Assembly: GCA_013433145.1 (NCBI GenBank)
Contig: CM024190.1
Coordinates: forward strand, 1,426,001 to 1,490,000
Direction: 5' to 3'
Source of the DNA: Ascaris suum
Lineage: Eukaryota; Nematoda; Chromadorea; Rhabditida; Ascarididae
Length of the DNA stretch: 64,000 nt
Shown here: positions 22,690 to 37,940 of the stretch, in pieces
Layout of the letters: every line of letters begins with the position of its first letter
How positions within the stretch are numbered: the stretch's first letter is position 1
Translations under genes and position numbers: made by a program
The notes under the pieces: model-generated
The model's database searches: none
Told to the model about the DNA's origin: nothing
Seen by the model: the letters and a program-made list of their open reading frames with translations, nothing else

Positions 22690-23929
22690 TTCATTTTTTT
22701 CAACGAATTATCTACCTTCTCAAACCTTTCAATCTATCAAATGAAGCAAAACGAGCGCAATAATAAAATAGTGAATCGCTTCTTCGAAGAAATTATATCA
22801 TCGCCAAATCTCTGCGAATTTTCCACTCAAGTAGGATCTAGATCGCAAAGATACCCCCACTTCTGCTCAAATCCTCTTTGCATCAATTCAATGCGATTTA
22901 GCAACAGTTTTCACGTCCAAATTTTCAAACATTTAATGTCGTTGCCAAAGCCTCGTGAGGCATGTGCTGATATTGCTTGAGTCGAAAAAAATTCCAAAAA
23001 GGAAAGATTTCGACCACAAGGATCTCTTGAGAAGTTTTTAAATGCTTCAGATGCAAAAAGGCGTCAGAAATATCCTTCAGACTCCGGCGGTCACTAAAAG
23101 CATGTGAACGAAGCCTTGCTATATACTTTAAATGCTTCCATATTGCTCTTCCGCTTTCCACTTAAGACTGCGATCGGATAGCAAATTTCTGTTTTTCCAG
23201 AAATAGCTTGTTCGACAACAGCACTTTTCAAAACACATTTCAGCGGATGCTCGGCAGTAATGATCTGATGACGTCGAACAGTGGGCGTACTACTCGTCTC
23301 AATAAAAGTTGCATAGCACTGAATGAATACCTTCGCAGTAAGGAAATTTCCTTGCCACTCAACACAACCTCGTCAGGAATTTTCACCGTTGAGCACATTA
23401 TACGGCTATAGGATAGAAACTTATTACCGCACCCCTTAGCATATCCTAGAAAGACTAATAAATCGAAGAAAAAAAAACCAAAACCTAATTAAATTAGCAG
23501 GAAATCGCCACAACGTAATCTAATCTTAACGCATCATATTTCTAAAATTTAACCTGAGCATTCAAGAAATCGTTTCATCGATAATTTAGAAAAAGTGAAG
23601 TGTCATTTATGACGTGATAATTTTGCGAATTGAGTCGAAAATACGAAAGCGACATATTCGTTGAATTTGAAAAATGAGCAATTTGAGAATTTGATAGTTT
23701 CGAAGTGCTCAATAAGATATTAGAGAAATAGGACGTGGAATGATGCAACACTCTGATCAACCCTGTGAAAACTCAACACACTAGGAAGTAGCCAACGCAA
23801 TTCTGTCTAAGCTGTTGGATTGGTCGTAAGAACGAATAGCAGAAAAAACTGTCAGTAGAACAACCAGGTTGGTTGGAAGAACGAGCCGACCGAAAAATGC
23901 AAAACAAGGGCGTCTGGCACCGCAAACAA
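22690..23929. other. No recognisable gene
   Basis: Short open frames at 22741-22980 (plus), 22925-23161 (minus) and 23208-23411 (plus) show no domain. The rest is AT-rich. Confidence 0.5.
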
Positions 23930-24604
23930 GAAATTAAAGAGCCCCTACTGGAGCAAAAAAAAAAAACATCGATAGCAGTGGGAACAACGTTCGTGGTAAG
24001 CAGTGCAGAAACGAGTTGCTGAGGCACGGATGCAACGAGAGGACGTGTCGCGCGTGCGTGCTCCTCATAAAAAAACGTTTGCAAAAAGAAGGCGGAGCTA
24101 TAGCTGCTTGAGAGGGGAAGCTCATTGCGAAGCTTGCTTGCACAAGACGACTGCCTCTAACTTAAGTTAAAGAATATTGGCACAACGACGGGCTACGAAA
24201 AAAAAAAAAAAAAAACAGCGCATTTGCTGTGTGCATTGACAACTAAGACTGAGGCAAATATAGACAAAAAACACCGTTGCATTGACGTGAAATCAACGGT
24301 TCACTACAAGGCTTATTTCAGCAAAAAAGGGGCGGGCACCAACGGCAAACTTGAGTCCATAAAAAAACAAAAGAAAAAACGGCGGCTGTCGAGTGCAGTG
24401 TGGAAAAAAGATCGATTCGTATTTCGCTGCTGCAAGTCTTCACCCCCCTTAAGCACCATTCGGGTGTGTGTCGCACTCGGTGCAGTCGTTCGTTTGGCGA
24501 CCGCTTCTAGCTTCACCGTTCAACGTACGCTATGTAGTTACGCTGTGGATACCTTAACCTGTATCTATGCAAATTTGCTAATACTTTCAAACGAGCGCAA
24601 ATAA
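23930..24604. other. GC-richer island, candidate regulatory or promoter-like region
   Basis: About 670 bases of elevated G+C with many CG dinucleotides (for example GTCGCGCGTGCGTG near 24046-24060). GC-box-like patches occur (GGCGGAGC near 24091, GGGGCGGGC near 24329), and an A18 run lies in the middle (24198-24215). A 126-codon plus-strand frame (24224-24604) and minus-strand frames (23773-24143) cross it, but their translations show no domain, only Lys-rich and Ser/Thr-rich composition. Promoter function is inference from composition alone. Confidence 0.3.
24198..24215. repeat. Poly-A tract, A18
   Basis: Uninterrupted run of 18 adenines inside the GC-richer island. Confidence 0.95.
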
Positions 24605-25320
24605 TATGAACAGAAGCTCCATTTACTGCAACTTTGAGGCGTTATATTGATGCCAGCAATATTTTCAAGTTTATTTATGAAGCGCTCAATAATAGGCAAT
24701 CTTATTTGAATGCAATATCACCACATTTCGATTACAGTGCCATTATTTCGGTATGAAATCTCAAAAAAGTGTTTTTGTAGATCTGCGAATTTAACGGATT
24801 TTTATGGCATGCTTATCGAACATATTTTGAAGCAGCGCACGTAGGAGAAAGTTTTTCGTGATCAATTTTGCGATTACGTAAAAAAAAAAAACTCATTTGT
24901 TTCAGTCGATTTATTTTGAAATCCTATAATATTAACATCATTTAGCGAAATATTATGTATCATCGCTTTTGAAGATTTATAGCAGCGTCAATTTTATTTT
25001 AGCGTAATTCTCGCCAATATTATCGATAGCTGTTGACATACGAGGAAGATAATAGCTTTTCATTCCTATCGGATGTTTAAATAAGATTCCATGATGAAAA
25101 GTAACTTTCAACATCAACTTTCATCTATCGTCTCCTCGTATGAAGCAGCAAATTTGCAACATTATCAGACTATCGGCGAATAAGGTGACATAAATATGCG
25201 CTTCTTTCTATAGTGCTTAGAAATAAATACAACAAACTAAATCTTATTTATTCACTTCATTAAAGGTTGCTGAAATCGTTCTACAACCGCAATGATAGAA
25301 TTAAATAAAACGATTGGGAG
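24605..25320. other. No recognisable feature
   Basis: AT-rich DNA with no open frame of note. Confidence 0.5.
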
Positions 25321-25356
25321 GGGGTTGGGGGAGTGAGGGGGGGGGGGGGGGGGAAG
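25315..25356. repeat. G17 homopolymer in a G-rich purine tract
   Basis: A run of 17 G at 25337-25353 is preceded by GGGAGGGGGTTGGGGGAGTGA, so several additional G runs lie within 20 bases. This arrangement satisfies the usual intramolecular G-quadruplex pattern several times over. Confidence 0.95.
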
Positions 25357-25359
25357 AAG

Positions 25360-26290
25360 TGCACTATGATACTTTCAAAAACTTAAGTATTAGCATCACG
25401 TTATTTCAGCTATAACTACTTAGCATGAGATATTGTTGAAGATTTTTATTCTCAAATGATCATAAGTTATAAAATTTTTGAATTATGCAGTTATAAGAGA
25501 AATTCAACGAATTTTTTTCCCCCAAAAAGAGATTTCAACGAGAAAAAAAAAAACGACTATTTGCTGCAATTATGCTATCTGAATTCTCCTAAGAAATATT
25601 TGCTATATATAGAGAAAGTAAAAGATTCGTTTCTTTTTATATTTGCCTCCTTTTTTTTTATTTGCATAGTTTTTCTCTTTTTTTTTTCTAATTTCATTTA
25701 GTTTTCTTCGAAAAAAAGTGCAAAGAAATTTAGGCGTTTAGAAATTATCACTTAAAACTAATCTAATGAATTGTCGTACCCTTCCTATTAATTAACATTG
25801 ATTTTTATCTTTATAGATTTAAAAAGTCGCATTCTAAAGTGATTTCCTCATCCGGTGAACGCTTGAATTTGTAGCTATATGATGATTAATGATATTGTTG
25901 GCCGTTATTTGGCGTCTAAGCGATAAGATTGTCATGAGATGAATTTACGCCCAAAATATTGCAATATTACTGACATAACTGTATTGAATATGAACGCACT
26001 ATCATTAAAACGACTTAAAATATAACACTAATTTGTGTTAAACGATTCATTGAATATATCATTCACGTAATGCAAATCTATCCGATAAAATTTTGGAAAA
26101 AAAAAATCTATTATAGGTTACTTTTAGTATCATTTTCGATGGCTGGTTTTCACATTTTTCAACTATGTTGTGATGTCAATTGCAATCATCTTTGAATTTT
26201 TCACCTGTTATTTACTGTGGAAATATCTTTAAAGGTCTCAACTTTTTTTTGTTATATAAGTATATTTTCTAGTCGATTTGAATATCCTTA
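25360..26290. other. No recognisable gene
   Basis: Very AT-rich. A plus-strand frame at 25456-25701 is a Lys/Phe-rich translation of A and T runs. Nothing else recognised. Confidence 0.55.
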
Positions 26291-26293
26291 GAC

Positions 26294-26297
<4 letters not shown>

Positions 26298-26343
<46 letters not shown>
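26298..26343. repeat. (GA)23 microsatellite
   Basis: Forty-six bases of perfect GA dinucleotide repeat, followed shortly by a smaller GAGAGAG patch near 26354. GA repeats bind GAGA-type factors in some animals; no promoter context is evident here. Confidence 0.97.
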
Positions 26344-26345
<2 letters not shown>

Positions 26346-26349
26346 AAAA

Positions 26350-28085
26350 AAGGTAGAGAGAGCTCATATATGAGCATGACTTTTTTTAAAAGATAGTCTC
26401 ATTTTACTCATTTTCATGCACGGATCATCATGAAAAATTACGCAAGATAACGTCCACTAATATGACGTTATATAAGAAAGACTCAGGTAGACATCGCCTT
26501 CAATTTCTAATTGACCCACTCGCTGAATTGAACTCTGCCGAATATCTTCAGCTGACAGTGCATTTGTTTGCTTTTTTTCGGTATCGGTATAAAGAATGTA
26601 AATATGTTCTTCTTTTCGACGACGAATTCTAGCACATAGTACGGAATTTTGCTTGTAATGGACCATTTAAAACGGTGAAAAAAGAAATGTAACATGCAGC
26701 AATATACCTTTCCGAGGCTAAGTGTTTTAGTGTGAAATAAAATACGCTATACCGTTAGGAAGCTGTAATGATTAGCCGCTCTACTTGCAAGATTGAAAAA
26801 TGAGGCCAAATATTTCATATATTTCTTTTTGAAAACGCTTCAATAGTAAATGCGTAAGATAATAGCAATTCGAGATTGTCTCAGGTGAGAGATGAGAATA
26901 TGTAAGACTTATCGCACGAGTCGTGATAAATTTTTAAATGACATTAGGCACATATTGTCGACTCATAACAACTAGCGTTACATCGATGACGTTCAACTTG
27001 GCAGCTTTTAACGGCAACGCTGTCAGCTATGTTCAAATGTGCCGTGATAAAAACATCTCAGAGAGGCGCAACACTCGAAACGCTTATAACGTTGCTAACC
27101 TCAACGATGCAACAACCTCTAGATGCATTTAAAACACGTTAGCAATGTAGTTGCTGCACACAGCACAATGTAACGTTTTACTGCGTTCTAGTTGAGTGAG
27201 CAAAATACTCGGAAAACTTTCTCAGGTATGAGAAGGTGGGCGAGGTGATGAACTTCAAACGTAAGGGTCCTGAACGTTAAACCTTCTCAAGAGAATGACC
27301 TTTATTTGAGTGTGACTTTGAGATTCCCCGATTTTTTTCTGATCATATCTTCATTCCGCAGAGATTTTTGAAGTCAACGTTCACTGATAGTTCGAGAGTA
27401 ACTGTCTAGTGAATATTTTAGCGCATGTCTAGCGAAAATCGAATCAGTGTTGTTCAATTATTGGCGACGTTTGCAAGATTGTAAGACTTTATGAATGAAA
27501 ACAGCAGCATCGATAATGCGAAAGGAAATGAGAGCACGCTTTTATCTTTTATCTGATATGCTGAAATTTTTGAATTTTCTGGAATTACAAATCCATAAAT
27601 CAAGTAAGCTACGAAAAAATGAGAGCGTCGCTTAAGATAATGTTTCTATCATCGTGATTCTTGGAGATTCAAGAATTCAACGTCGAATAAAACTAATGCT
27701 TTCATAGAGAAATGGGTGACCAAAAAAAAAGCACACTATCTCGAGAGTGCTCAATCAACTTTCATTATTTGTTAGCGAATTATTTGCAAACAGGTTGCAA
27801 GTGACACTTCAGAATGGAAATAAGTCGTGACGAAACCATTTATTAGCGCTTTTTTTTTCTCCTTTTTTGGATAGCTTTACTAGTACCTGAGATAGAAAGT
27901 ATTGTCTTGTTGCTTAATGATCGATTTTCTTCTGCGGTGGATCATAAATCGGGAGAGTGACAGCACATTTTATAAATGAAAGATTAATTCACACTTTGTA
28001 ATATGTAGAAAAAAATAATATAAACGAATGTTAAAAGAAAAATAGCACAGATGCCCCCTATCAGAAATATGCGAGCGACGAAGAA
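26350..28085. other. No recognisable gene
   Basis: Short frames at 26457-26695 (minus) and 26938-27132 (plus) have no domain. The sequence is AT-rich with occasional T/A homopolymers. Confidence 0.5.
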
Positions 28086-28088
28086 TGC

Positions 28089-28109
28089 AAAAAAAAAAAA
28101 AAAAAAAAA
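28089..28109. repeat. Poly-A tract, A21
   Basis: Uninterrupted run of 21 adenines, about 100 bases before a GC-richer island. Confidence 0.95.
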
Positions 28110-28189
28110 CAGTAATCGCCACAATGTGTTTAGTGTGTAACCGTTACTCCCATACTTGATCTGGTTTCAATTAGAGTACGTTTTATCTA

Positions 28190-28735
28190 TAGAAGAGCTA
28201 TTTTTGGCTTGCTCGACGTTGCTAGGCCGAAACTTGTCTGGCCTGTGGCCACAACGTTCGATACATAGACGCTGCATTGTCTAGTCTAGACGATGTGTAA
28301 GATGCGCTATGTGCTGCTGCTATATTCACTTACAACAAAACTTTGCGACAACGCGAGCAGAAAAATGCAGCTTCGCAGCTAACTGCGCTTTTTTTTTTCC
28401 ACTCTCACTCTGTCGCCCTATCTAATACTGCAAGCAACAAAGTCTGCCTTTGCACGCAGCTGCATCAGTCAACCGCAATCGAAGCTGCCAATGCCGGCAC
28501 CCGACCAACTAATGATTTTCTTTCCGCACAACATCTGAGTGCGTTAGCACAACCGTGCAAGTCTAGCACTTCGCATTTGCACCGGAAGCCAAGCCGTGCA
28601 ATTCGCCAGCCCCTTTCCTTTCCTCTGTTTTTTTTGCAACTCACTCACGCCCAGCGTCACACCTCTATGCCGCAAATGCAGCATTTGATTAGCCGTTGGC
28701 AACAAATATGCTAAACACAAGCAGCAATATGTCTG
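28190..28735. other. GC-richer island with E-box-like motifs, candidate regulatory region
   Basis: Composition shifts abruptly to higher G+C for about 550 bases. GC/TGC-rich words recur (GCAGCTTCGCAGC near 28366, GCAGCTGCATC near 28458) and an E-box core CAGCTG is present. A 123-codon plus-strand frame (28343-28714) is rich in Ser, Gln, Ala and His and poor in acidic residues, with no domain, so I do not call it a gene. It could be an enhancer, a promoter, an unannotated exon or a repeat fragment. Confidence 0.3.
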
Positions 28736-28739
28736 CTCT

Positions 28740-29615
28740 GCTACCGTGCAACTTCTTCTCGTTCCTATCTGAAAAATAACTACGTTTATGCGGTCTAATT
28801 ATGCACTAAGAAATTTTTACAACTTATTCAAAAAAAAAAAAAAAGAAATATGAAGGACTCACACCTTATCAAAGTGAATATGCAAATACAACAACTAGTT
28901 TCATACTAAACTTACACATCTACCAAGTTTAATTATATGTTTATTTAAAAAGTTCGGTTTTAGTTACACCGATATGTTTATTATATAATCTCCAGAGAAT
29001 CTTCAGCGTTAAACGACCATATAATGATCCGGAAGACATGAAAACATCTCCACTAGAAGTTGAGCGATTGGATGCGCCGAAGCTCAAATATTAAATTAAT
29101 GGGGGTGATTGTGTTCGAAGATTACAACATAGTTCTATGTGAGAAAAATTTTGTGCGAATTCATCTTCTTAACGTTGTGATAGCTAACCTTTTCGATTTT
29201 TCCTTTCATTCTTGATGAACTTCTAATAATTCTCCACTTGTCCGAAAATTATGCATAAAATATTCTGGATTGTAGATGAATGATTTTAGTTCTTCACTTG
29301 CGACTTCATTGTTTTGTAATTTGATAAAAGAGTCATTTTAGTCTGTAATATGTTGTGGATTTTTTTTTTTGAGGACATCGGCAACGATATATTCTTGTTT
29401 TGCTTGGCACAATCGTCTGAATGCAATATGACATTCAACGGAAAACGCCAACGAGAGTTTTGAATGAGCCTTCTCTGGTAACTTGTACATTCCTACTGCC
29501 AAATAGTTCATATCACTGTTTGCCTGCTGTTATGCCGCTTCGTTTTCTGACGATGGAAATACTCATCTATTTCGTTCTGAATAAGTGCTGTTTCTGTGAT
29601 CATAACGGTGCTGCC
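28740..29615. other. No recognisable feature
   Basis: AT-rich sequence with short A/T runs. The open frame at 29421-29618 (plus, 65 codons) shows no motif. Confidence 0.5.
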
Positions 29616-29629
29616 TAACAAGCATCCAT

Positions 29630-29708
29630 AGCAAGGAAGGATGAAGGAGTGGGAAGACGGTTCGGAGGAATGGTGTGATGGATGAAGGAGGGGAGGGGGG
29701 GGGGGAAG
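29630..29708. repeat. Purine-rich (G/A) tract with G11
   Basis: Largely G/A sequence with few pyrimidine interruptions, ending in G11 at 29695-29705. The complementary strand reads as a Pro/Ser/His-rich 92-codon frame (29508-29786) that I attribute to the tract, not to a gene. Confidence 0.85.
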
Positions 29709-29709
29709 C

Positions 29710-31785
29710 ATCGAAGTCGAATGTCGATTTCGTTCGTTTAAGCTCGACGAACGTTTTCTGATAAGCACTCTTACACTTCCACGCATTATTTAATTGTATG
29801 CTTATTTAATTGTACGATGCGGATGATCGTTGAAAGAGGTAAAGAAATATGCCCACATCAGTCCTTGTGGCATCCTCTAGAAGAAATCCACATGAGCGCA
29901 ACAATGCAATTGCCGTTTACATTACGATGAAATAAATAATTACAACCTAAACAACTTATGAATCAGTTCACATTGCATACAATGAGAAAAATGCATTCGG
30001 CCGCTCACGCAGACATATGAATTTCGATCACCACTCTTAACGTTATAATCTAGTGGTGGCATCTCTCTCTCTCCGTCCGAAGGATATAGGGGATGTCACA
30101 CTCTTCGTAAAATCTCCTTTGCCCTCAAAATGACTCTTTTCGCATTGCTCCTTCCGCTGCTCTTAATTTCCATCATTTAAATATGTGACTGAAAGTAAAG
30201 GGAAGTGAAAAAAAAAACGTTTCAATAAGAAAGATCTCAGTGAAAAAAAAACGTTGTTTATTCCACCAACTGAGCGAAAATTTTGTGCTACTTAGATGTT
30301 AGTACGCTTTAAACCCTGTAAGGAAAATTACGAGAAGTGCCTTGTGCAACAAAAATTCTCTCTTCGTTCTAGAAATAAATTTTGGAATTGCATTTCACCC
30401 TTCCTATAGATTGGGTGAAAAAGCAAGGCAATTGATGGAGCTTCTCATCTCTTATCCATTGGGCGCACACCTCTCGCTTCCCTATCGCTGTGTCCGACTG
30501 GTCGAAACATCAGAGTATGCCCTCATTTCAAATTGCAATTAAACGCAACGATGAGGTTTGCAACGCATGCAGAAATTAGTGAAATCTTTTTACGCTATAA
30601 AAATTTCACCGCCTCTGAAGGGAAGTGAAAATTGGAACAAATATTCAACAGCTATAAATTTACAAAAAAAGCAACGATCCTGTTATATCGATAGTCGAAT
30701 AGAACAAGAACTTTCTAAACAGAAACTGAAGTCATGACTTCTTTTCAAACGAGGATTCCCATCGAATAAAACAAGAAAAACGTATTATTAGTTGGTCTAT
30801 CCGCAATACTATGTAATCCACAAATTATCTTGTGACGATCAAATGCGGTCGCATGTTTGTCTCATATATAGCAGGCGGGCGTAAAATTGAGCCCGAACTG
30901 TGCACATAAGTTCTATGGTTAATAACACAGAAAAAATGACAAAGTTGAATATTTTTACAACGTGTTTTGATTTCATTATTTCTGAATCTCATCAAATCGT
31001 TTCTAAGCAATTAAAGCTTCAATAATTTTGTCCTCAAACTTCCTTTCTTTGCTGATCACCTACGCTAGCTGTAGTAATCGCATTATATTTTTATGTTTTC
31101 ATCACATGATTTTTATTTTTGCACGTATATGCATCTTCAACATGTATTTTTTTTAACAGACCAAAGCTTTCATTAACAGTAAAGCTGTAAGTTGCCATCC
31201 AACCCCGTAAGACGTTTTACGCCCTGATAATTTTTCTCGCCTTTTCTGTGAAAACTTTTTACTTCATACTTTCAACAATTGTAAAACATTGCCTATTAGG
31301 CCCCCCTATACGCTCTCAAAGACATTCTGAAATTTAAATGTCCATAGTATTTTCTTCTTTTGCAATGAAAAGTCACTATCTCAAAGTTCAGGCCTGCTTA
31401 GCAAGCATCAATACTGCCTAAACAGGTAGGTTTCCGCAGGTTTTACACCTACGGCCAATATTTAATTTTCTATGAGCTCTGTTAAGCAAGTAAATATTAT
31501 TGGCAATCCTAAATAATGTCAAACGAGCAGCTACACGTTTCGCAAAATATTAGCAACTGCCAAAAAAAAAAACAAACTGCCTCTGCACTTCTCCCTCTGC
31601 CGCTCGTTGAATCTCCTCACTCCTGAATAATTATTGGTTGCTGGGTGGTCGCGAACAACTCATTATCAACTCAGCACATCTAACTGTAAATTTTACTAAA
31701 TATATTCAAATGAGGAGGAAATACCTTTTAAACATAGTGCGGAAAAGGAGGCCTCGGTGTTGCCTGTCACTGCTTGCTTTGCGTT
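29710..31785. other. No recognisable gene
   Basis: AT-rich. The frame at 30342-30542 (plus, 66 codons) has somewhat mixed composition but no domain. No RNA gene signals seen. Confidence 0.5.
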
Positions 31786-31788
31786 CTT

Positions 31789-31893
<105 letters not shown>

Positions 31894-31894
31894 T

Positions 31895-32430
31895 GGCTAA
31901 CCTTTCTAAACCGCACGATTTTTGACGACGGCTGCTTCAAAACGAACCGCTATGGACAGTCTAGGCGCCAATGTACCCTTATAAAGTTACGCTCGACACA
32001 CTCATCCTTTATAAAACGCAACATGCTGCTTCAAGCGAGTTCTACTACAGTCATTATAACGTCCATGGAGGAAGCTGAGGCGACTCGATCGGTTTGCTAA
32101 AGAGGATCGCTAAAGAAAATGGACACGAAAGGATTTACCATCAGTTAGGCTTCGTACATCGACTGCGGGGTAAGTGAGCTTCGTTGTTCGTTTATCTATT
32201 TTGTCAGCAATCAGTTCACGATGGCGATTTTTCTTATTGACGAAAAGTAGCAAATTAACATTTACTTTAATTGCTGCTTTCTCGATGTCATTAATAAAGG
32301 ATTGATGCGCTTAAAATGTATGAAAAAAATGCCCCGATGCTTGAGTGTTCACTGTGGTCACAGATAACCGCCTAAATTGGAATGTGCCTACAGAATAGTT
32401 TTTTGAATGCTCTGATGAGTATATTAGGGA
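31895..32430. other. No recognisable gene
   Basis: Slightly GC-richer just after the TA array (to about 32110), then AT-rich. No motif recognised. Confidence 0.5.
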
Positions 32431-32433
32431 ATC

Positions 32434-32454
32434 GGGGGGGGGGGGGGGGGGGGG
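32434..32454. repeat. G21 homopolymer
   Basis: Uninterrupted run of 21 guanines, followed by AAGGGG. The longest G tract in the window. Confidence 0.97.
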
Positions 32455-32459
32455 AAGGG

Positions 32460-34548
<2,089 letters not shown>

Positions 34549-37404
34549 GAAAGAAGTCCTCAAGAACGCCGACACTAGAATGGGATTGCCTCTGGAAATG
34601 CTCCCGTATTAAAAATTATCCTCTATTTCAAATGTGACAATCTCTTCAGTTGCATCGCCTTCAAATATTATTGAGCGATGCTCTAAAAATTTCGTTACAA
34701 TTTGACTATGGCAATAAAAATTCGCAGTACCCCTTTTAAATGCTCTAGATTTTTCTTATTTCAATATTACGGCGCAATATATGACCACTTCAAATGTCAG
34801 TATTATAAGCGATGACCTATTGTTTAATAATATATTTACTATAGGTGCCAGATTTATCGCTACTATTATTGAGGCGGTCAAAAATGCAACATTCCATATC
34901 CGAGATAGGTCAACAAACTTGGTGTCTGTCGTTTGGAAGAAACTTTACAAAGAATATCATAAAGCAAAAAAAAAAAAAGACAATCCAATTGAGACGGTGT
35001 TCAAAGGAAAATATTTTGCAGCGCCTTGCTGATACTAAAAACGATTCAAATAATATGCCTATAAATAACACTTGCAATAATTATAGCATTATCTGCATAA
35101 AATAAAATACCATTTGAAATTAATTCGCAATTAGTGCGGTCATAATAATGGGACGAAAATTCTAGCTAATGAAACACGTTAATTTTACTCTATTGACAGC
35201 TGCATCATTTCATTTGGGTATATTGGGTATATATAATCGCACAATAGATATAATATCTTTATCAATAAAGAAAATTGTTGCATTCCTTCTAATTAGGTTA
35301 ATTTGCATAAACCGCATAAAAATCTACAGAAGTTACTTCTTGCCAGAGTGGAAGATTTTTCTCAGTCGAAGTTAATTTACAATCCTCTATATCAATAACT
35401 CAATTTTTTCCGTCTTTTTTTGGGGAGAGAAGGGGGTTAAAAAGAATCGTCTTTGTTGGCAATCAAGGACATTAAAAGTATTGTCTTATCTGAATATTCT
35501 ATTCTAACGTTCTTACATATTTACTTTACAAAATATTTTTTAATGCGCTCAATAACCTGATACATACTGCAGGCTGTTTTTTTTGTTGTTGAGAAGTTTG
35601 TGAGTACTAGAAATGGTGCATTAGGATTTAGCAGTCTCATATCTAAGCAAATCAAAGTCGAACTCATGCGCGAAATACAATAGTATAAATATTGCCGTCC
35701 TATTCATCTCCGTTATCAATATAACGTTTCTATATTGACCAGTGATGCTAAGCTTCAAATATATAGATATATGGGTGATACAGTTTGCAGTAATTGTGGT
35801 AAGTTTCTGGAAGCGGTATAGGTAGTGCGCTCAGTATTTTGAAATTGAATTTATAAGCGTCACTGAACATGAGGACTTGATTAATTTTGTTCATTGAAAT
35901 GGAAGACTCAAATGCGTAGTTTTTTTTTTTTTCTAGAATGGAGCAAGTTCACATCAAGATTGATAGGTTGAAATTCGCTGACAATAGCATTGAAAATCCT
36001 ATCCATTGACACATTATTTTCAGACTTTTTTTGGATAGAGTGCGAGGCAATTGGGTTAAGATTCCCCTTCAACTGCTTCCCCTCTCCTTTACCCCTCTGC
36101 TGAATTCATCTTCCTGAGAGTACAAACGTTGATGAACACAGTGGTTTCGATTACCTTCTGCATGCGTTAAATTAGACCTCATTGCTCCGTCCTTTCAGCT
36201 AAGTGAGGGGCAGAATGCTTGTAGCGACATTTTTCTAATCCTTCAAAAGGTTTCACCTCATTACGAATTTACTGCATTCGATCGACCGGTCTTTTTTTAA
36301 AACAAACTAAGGCATTCCAATGCTATACTTAATTTGATTTTAGCACTAATTATAAAAGTGCTAAGACATATTATCGTTTGTTAATACCTCGGAAACACAG
36401 TGAAATCCACTCAATTTTAAATTATCCATTAACATAAGAACTATTAATTCACACCTGAAATAATTTCACTTCCTATTCACCACACTGTTCTCATCTCTTC
36501 AACATACTTAAGTCCTCATGTTCCATATACGTGGTGCAAATGAATTGCATCCATTGCTATCATTTTGCCTCACTAAGATCGCTTCAAAGAATCTCGTTTT
36601 ACGCATTATATATTCGTTGATTTAGATCAAAATAATTGTATAAAGCAAGAACGAGCTCAAGCGAATTATGCCAAACTTACGATAGCCTTGTTATAAAGAT
36701 AACGAGGCAATATTATTGTAATGCTATTTTTCTTATCGCTTCAGTTTTCGTTTCATTTTGTTTATTGAAGACGTTTCTAGCATTTCTTTTTATCTTCATT
36801 TTCCCTTCAAAAATCTTTCTTGCTCTTATCTTTAGATCTTTTCTTACCTCTTGTACTCATCAATTTCACTTCCTTTGCCTTTGCTAAGTATTCATTGACC
36901 ATTGTAATTCAATACTTAAGCGCCTGATATGTTTCCAATGAACAAGCTGGAGTGGTTGAGAAAAGCGCTCTGACAAAGCCCACCCACGCTTAGGTATAAA
37001 AACCTAAACCTTCAAGCATCTTGCTTTTCTATCTTCTAATTTCCTCCTTACTTCAACAAACGCTAAAATTTATGTAATGAAAAAGTGGTCAGTCAGAACG
37101 ATTACTTCACTTTTCAATAATGATATTTAAAATTTAATGAATTTCAATGAACGGTAGCCTAAACATCGTGATGAAGACAGCTGTGAGGTTTTTCGGATTC
37201 CCAAGGGGAAAATTCGAACGACGAACAAAACACTTAGCCATATGATCGGAAAAGCTAATTAGCTTAGAAACGCAAAAGAGTTGTTCCCACTTACATTTAT
37301 TCTTGCACTATGAAAAACCCTCAAATATAAAAGGTAGACGATTCTAATGAACTACATCTCTTTAGCTTTAACGATTAGTAAATTATGACTGCAGTGGAAT
37401 CAGA

Positions 37405-37422
37405 TTTTTTTTTTTTTTTTTT
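37405..37422. repeat. Poly-T tract, T18
   Basis: Uninterrupted run of 18 thymines. Confidence 0.95.
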
Positions 37423-37635
37423 GAGATTAAACGAAGGAATTAAAGAAAGCTATTCTGAAACAAGGATAGAAATGATAGACGTAACTTCAGTACAACATTA
37501 GTTGAAACTTATTTCTTATCAATATATCCTAGAGATTTCAATCATCACTAAACTCAACAAGTAAATTCTATTGTTTAGAAAAGCTTTTGAAACGACGAAA
37601 ATTAGTCACTTCAATTTTCGCTATACGATGTTACA

Positions 37636-37655
37636 TTTTTTTTTTTTTTTTTTTT
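37636..37655. repeat. Poly-T tract, T20
   Basis: Uninterrupted run of 20 thymines. Confidence 0.95.
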
Positions 37656-37940
37656 GTTGAGCTGCATGTTTACTTAGAACTTAGCTCATTTGTGCCTTTT
37701 GGCAACTCCGATTTTTTTTTCACACACATTCATATGCTTTCCACAGTAATGCCCTCACAAGTTTTTTGATCCAATATTCTCAATAAACATGCATCTTTTA
37801 TAAAGCATCGCATCGCAAACTAATCATTTTTTGTGGATTCTACCATCTAAATTGAAAACATTTACTGGCTCGTTTTACATCTATGCGATGCTTTCCTTTT
37901 TTCTTTTTCTTTTCTTTTCTAGTATATTCGCATTTTGCAG

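Larger units (their letters stand above)
34550..37940. other. AT-rich desert with T homopolymers
   Basis: No recognisable gene. T18 at 37405-37422 and T20 at 37636-37655. Overlapping plus-strand frames at 34781-35105 contain a mixed segment (GARFIATIIEAVKNATF) but no family match. The frame at 36636-36887 is a Phe/Leu-rich translation of T-rich DNA. Confidence 0.5.

Noticed and set aside
24224..24604. 126-codon Lys-rich frame in a GC-richer island
   Set aside because: No domain, long Lys run from A-rich sequence, and opposing frames of similar length on the other strand. Described as an island instead.
28343..28714. 123-codon Ser/Gln/Ala/His-rich frame
   Set aside because: Few acidic residues, no domain and no splice borders. 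More consistent with a stop-poor GC-rich non-coding segment.
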